Shown in pieces: positions 5,508 through 7,312 of a stretch of 7,312 nt of DNA. The translations under genes were made by a program, and so were the position numbers. This stretch comes from an uncultured Lachnospiraceae bacterium. Lineage in GTDB: Bacteria > Bacillota_A > Clostridia > Lachnospirales > Lachnospiraceae. The DNA is taken from contig CAMMZE010000047.1 in the NCBI GenBank assembly GCA_946529195.1, positions 1 to 7,312 on the forward strand, read 5' to 3'. Under the pieces are notes generated by a model that made no database searches, was not told where the DNA came from, and saw nothing but the letters and a program-made list of their open reading frames with translations. Numbering within the stretch: position 1 is the stretch's first letter; the number at the start of each line of letters is the position of its first letter.

Positions 5508-6956
5508 TCAGCGATATCTGGAAAAGCTTTCCAGATCATAGTCTTTCAAGTTCTCTGTGATAGAGCGCCCATCAGCCTGGGCCAGGAGAGCATTCCGGTT
5601 TTTGATGCCGGAAGGACCGTTATCGATACTTCCCGGGCCGTTAAAGCAGCCGCCCTCACATACCATGCCTTCGATGAATTCGGCGTTTAAGCGGTCTTTC
5701 TGTGCAAGAAGGAGAGTTTTCTTAATCTCACTTCCGCCGCTGACCTTGCAGATCTCCGCATTGATCTCGCGTCCGGTCTCCTTCAGGTACTGGATGACGG
5801 AGGCTGTTACGCCGCCGGCGTTTGCATACTTTTTGCCGTAAATACTGGATTTCTGGTAATCCTCAGGAATCTGTTCGAAACGGACGCCTTTGGCAGCCAT
5901 CATGGCCTGGATCTCATCAAAGTAAAGGGCATAATCAGCATTGCCTTCGATCTGCTGGTCCAGAATCTCTGATTTCTTTGCCACGCAGGGACCGATGAAA
6001 ACGGTGACGGCACCCGGATGTTTCGCCTTGATCAGGCGGGAAACGTTGCACATGGGGCTGACAGCTGTAGAAATCTTGTCAGCAAGATCGGGATAATGTT
6101 TGCGGATCATGTTGACAAAGGCAGGGCAGCAGGAGGTAGTTCTCATCTCGCCTTTTTCATAGGCTTCAAACCATTCTTCTGCCTCAGCGGAGGTGGTCAG
6201 GTCGCCGCCGAGTCCGACTTCAATAAAATCAGCAAATCCCAGCTCTTTCATGGCCTTTCTCCAGCTGGCCATGGTCACACCCTTGCCGAACTGGCCTTCG
6301 CAGGCAGGCGCTGCCATTGCAAAGACCGGCTTTCCGGAGCGGATCGCTTCGATGACCTGCACATAGGAGTCTTTGACGCCGATGGCACCGAAGGGACAGT
6401 GGTGGATGCACTGGCCGCAGCGGATACATTTCTCGTCATCAATGACTGACAGGCCGTATTCATTATAGGAAAGGGCACCTACAGGACAGCTGGATTTGCA
6501 GGGTCTCTGCAGATAAACTATGGCATTGTAGGGGCAGGCCTTGGCGCACTGCCCGCATTCCTTACACTTATTGGGATCGATGCGGGATCTCCATTTGCCC
6601 GGCTGGATGGCGCCGAAGCGGCAGGACTTGATACAAGGCTTGCCGATGCAGTTCTGACAGTTATCAGTTACGGTAAAACTGGAGATGGGGCAGTCTGCGC
6701 ATGCAGGCTCAATGACCTGAATGATATTGGGATTGTTTTCCTCACCGGTTGACAGACCCCGGCAGAGACGTGTCCGGATCCTGACAATCTCCCTTTCCTT
6801 ATATACACAGCAGCGGTAGAGAGGAATGGTTCCGGGTATAATCTTTTCGGGAATAAACTCCGCTTTTTCCTGCAGTGTTCCCTCGTACGCAAGTCTGGCG
6901 ACCTCTGTCTGGATCTTGCGCTTCATTTCTACTAAACTGGCATCTGCGTTCATCAT
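5508..6956 (-). CDS. Monomeric [FeFe] hydrogenase, probably group B
   Basis: This family interconverts protons, electrons and H2 at an H-cluster, usually with ferredoxin as partner. The H-cluster domain shows all three signatures: TSCCPAF (274-280), GPCVAKKSE (322-330) and EGMVCEGGC (429-437). C277, C324, C433 and C437 are the expected ligands and C276 the proton-relay cysteine. The L2 motif has GPC instead of the MPC of clostridial group A enzymes and L1 has PAF instead of PGW, as I recall for group B. The front half is cysteine-rich: C100-x2-C103-x4-C108-x3-C112, C131-x2-C134-x2-C137-x3-C141P, C153-x3-C157P and C177-x2-C180-x2-C183-x3-C187P. This is enough for about three [4Fe-4S] clusters, with further cysteines at 49, 50, 65, 86 and 89. 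The start is ATG 6954-6956, 10 nt after AAAGGAG. The second ATG at 6951-6953 lies 13 nt away. The maturases HydE, HydF and HydG are not in the window. A sensory role cannot be excluded. Confidence 0.93.
   Translation of the reverse strand: MMNADASLVEMKRKIQTEVARLAYEGTLQEKAEFIPEKIIPGTIPLYRCCVYKEREIVRIRTRLCRGLSTGEENNPNIIQVIEPACADCPISSFTVTDNCQNCIGKPCIKSCRFGAIQPGKWRSRIDPNKCKECGQCAKACPYNAIVYLQRPCKSSCPVGALSYNEYGLSVIDDEKCIRCGQCIHHCPFGAIGVKDSYVQVIEAIRSGKPVFAMAAPACEGQFGKGVTMASWRKAMKELGFADFIEVGLGGDLTTSAEAEEWFEAYEKGEMRTTSCCPAFVNMIRKHYPDLADKISTAVSPMCNVSRLIKAKHPGAVTVFIGPCVAKKSEILDQQIEGNADYALYFDEIQAMMAAKGVRFEQIPEDYQKSSIYGKKYANAGGVTASVIQYLKETGREINAEICKVSGGSEIKKTLLLAQKDRLNAEFIEGMVCEGGCFNGPGSIDNGPSGIKNRNALLAQADGRSITENLKDYDLESFSRYR
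5516..5536 (-). other. Perfect 9-bp inverted repeat in the 3' end of the hydrogenase gene
   Basis: ATCTGGAAA (5516-5524) and TTTCCAGAT (5528-5536) flank a 3-nt loop and lie within the last ten codons of the hydrogenase gene. No U run follows on the minus strand, so it is not a standard terminator. It could limit read-through or stabilise the upstream message between the two genes. Confidence 0.4.
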
Positions 6957-7010
6957 AAGCGAATCGCTCCTTTCACGGATGTTTCTTCTCTTGTTTGTAA
7001 ACCTTCATCC

Positions 7011-7028
7011 CTGTCTGTATCTTAACAA
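7011..7028 (-). promoter_or_regulatory. Hydrogenase extended -10 overlapping a Rex-like half site
   Basis: The minus strand reads TTGTTAAGATACAGACAG. Within it TGTTAAGAT (7019-7027) is an extended -10 element (TAAGAT, 4 of 6), 62 nt before the hydrogenase start. No good -35 is visible, which fits an activated or extended -10 promoter. Its first seven bases equal one arm of the clostridial Rex consensus TTGTTAANNNNTTAACAA as I recall it, while the second arm matches at only 3 of 7. Confidence 0.3.
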
Positions 7029-7051
7029 AGTTTTTATAAACAGTACAGTGA

Positions 7052-7077
7052 TTTTGACGGATTTTTGACGTTCAAAA
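7052..7077. repeat. TTTTGACG direct repeat with overlapping palindrome
   Basis: TTTTGACG occurs at 7052-7059 and 7063-7070, eleven bases apart, about one helical turn. The second copy is also half of a perfect inverted repeat, TTTTGA (7063-7068) CGT TCAAAA (7072-7077). This is operator-like geometry in a control region. No regulator is identified. Confidence 0.4.
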
Positions 7078-7160
7078 TAAGGTACAATAGTTATTTTAAC
7101 ATAGTTATACATAGCTAACAAGTGGAGTTGTGTGACGGTTTTTTTTAAATGATAAAAATT

Positions 7161-7178
7161 GTGTTAAAAAATAAACAC
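7161..7178 (+). promoter_or_regulatory. Rex-like operator candidate
   Basis: GTGTTAAAAAATAAACAC agrees with 11 of the 14 fixed positions of the clostridial Rex consensus TTGTTAANNNNTTAACAA as I recall it, and has 5-bp palindromic outer arms. It ends 18 bp upstream of the -35 of the rightward promoter. Rex is the NADH/NAD-sensing repressor of fermentative genes in Firmicutes, so the setting is fitting, but A-rich sequence makes chance matches likely. Confidence 0.4.
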
Positions 7179-7196
7179 GAGAGCCCCCCTCTTTGC

Positions 7197-7225
7197 TTGA
7201 CGATATCGTTAAATTATATTAAAAT
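7197..7225 (+). promoter_or_regulatory. Strong promoter for the gene at the right edge
   Basis: TTGACG (7197-7202, 5 of 6) and TAAAAT (7220-7225, 5 of 6) have an exact 17-nt AT-rich spacer. Transcription should start near 7232, giving a leader of about 65 nt. Confidence 0.85.
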
Positions 7226-7234
7226 AAACGTGAG

Positions 7235-7261
7235 AATGACTACCTGTCAATAGTCATTTTT
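7235..7261 (+). terminator. Terminator-like leader hairpin, possible attenuator
   Basis: AATGACTA (7235-7242) and TAGTCATT (7251-7258) form a perfect 8-bp stem with an 8-nt loop. With the last stem bases there are five consecutive T residues (7257-7261). It lies a few bases after the predicted transcription start and 21 nt before the ribosome binding site, so it could attenuate transcription or simply shield the 5' end of the message. The stem is AT-rich, so terminator strength is doubtful. Confidence 0.45.
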
Positions 7262-7296
7262 GTTGATACGGTCATATATAGAAAGGAGACATTATC

Positions 7297-7312
7297 ATGG
7301 CAAAAGTTATGA
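7297..7312 (+). CDS. Start of an unidentified gene, five codons visible (right edge)
   Basis: ATG 7297 has AAAGGAG (7282-7288) 8 nt upstream and lies below a strong promoter, so a gene starts here. Only MAKVM is visible before the window ends, too little to identify it. It is divergent from the hydrogenase across a shared control region. Some clostridial pyruvate:ferredoxin oxidoreductases begin in a similar way and would make metabolic sense, but that is a guess. Confidence 0.7.

Larger units (their letters stand above)
6957..7296. promoter_or_regulatory. AT-rich divergent control region between the hydrogenase and the next gene
   Basis: This 340-bp gap has no convincing gene. It is markedly AT-rich compared with the flanking genes. 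It contains the hydrogenase ribosome binding site and a probable leftward -10, TTTTGACG repeats, a short GTTA-TTT-TAAC palindrome (7090-7100) with ATAGTTA-type repeats (7087, 7101, 7111), and a T8 run (7139-7146). It also contains two Rex-like motifs, a strong rightward promoter and a leader hairpin. The separate elements are listed individually. Confidence 0.75.

Noticed and set aside
6018..6449. A 143-codon plus-strand frame
   Set aside because: It is antisense to the hydrogenase H-cluster domain and looks like a shadow frame.
7118..7146. T8 run considered as a terminator
   Set aside because: No stable stem immediately precedes the T run on either strand.
7180..7192. AGAG-CCCCC-CTCT mini-hairpin with a C6 run
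   Set aside because: The 4-bp stem is too weak, and the position just before the -35 box gives it no clear role.

Overview
The window looks like chromosomal DNA of an anaerobic, fermentative member of the Clostridia (Firmicutes), probably of the Lachnospiraceae type. This is inferred from strong AGGAGG-type ribosome binding sites, sigma-A-like promoters with extended -10 elements, the rpsO-pnp gene order, and a monomeric [FeFe] hydrogenase of the group B type. No database search was possible.

Left part (1-4050): the 5' portion of argH (argininosuccinate lyase) runs leftward off the edge. It is divergent from rpsO (ribosomal protein S15), which is followed by pnp (polynucleotide phosphorylase). 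rpsO has a strong promoter and a foldable leader, the rpsO-pnp gap holds four hairpins, and a strong intrinsic terminator closes the pnp unit. This is conserved housekeeping DNA, but both leaders are good candidates for RNA-level autoregulation.

Middle part (4050-4740): a monocistronic gene with its own extended -10 promoter encodes a small unrecognised protein with an N-terminal four-cysteine zinc ribbon, a charged middle and a C-terminal membrane anchor. A 68-nt REP/BIME-like double inverted repeat lies immediately downstream, between this gene and the convergent next gene, and may terminate both transcripts.

Right part (4723-7312): two leftward genes separated by 47 nt form a probable operon. 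The first is a 482-residue [FeFe] hydrogenase with a cysteine-rich ferredoxin-like front half and an H-cluster domain. The second is a 245-residue RibD C-terminal (dihydrofolate-reductase-like) NAD(P)H-dependent reductase of unknown substrate. A divergent regulatory region of about 340 bp follows. It contains a strong rightward promoter, a terminator-like leader hairpin, two Rex-like motifs and other repeats, and leads into a gene of which only five codons are visible.

A plausible picture of the right part is a redox-responsive, fermentative electron-disposal locus. The most interesting items are the group B-like hydrogenase and its divergent control region, the REP-like element, and the unrecognised zinc-ribbon membrane protein. 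I see no CRISPR array, tRNA, rRNA, insertion sequence or defence system.
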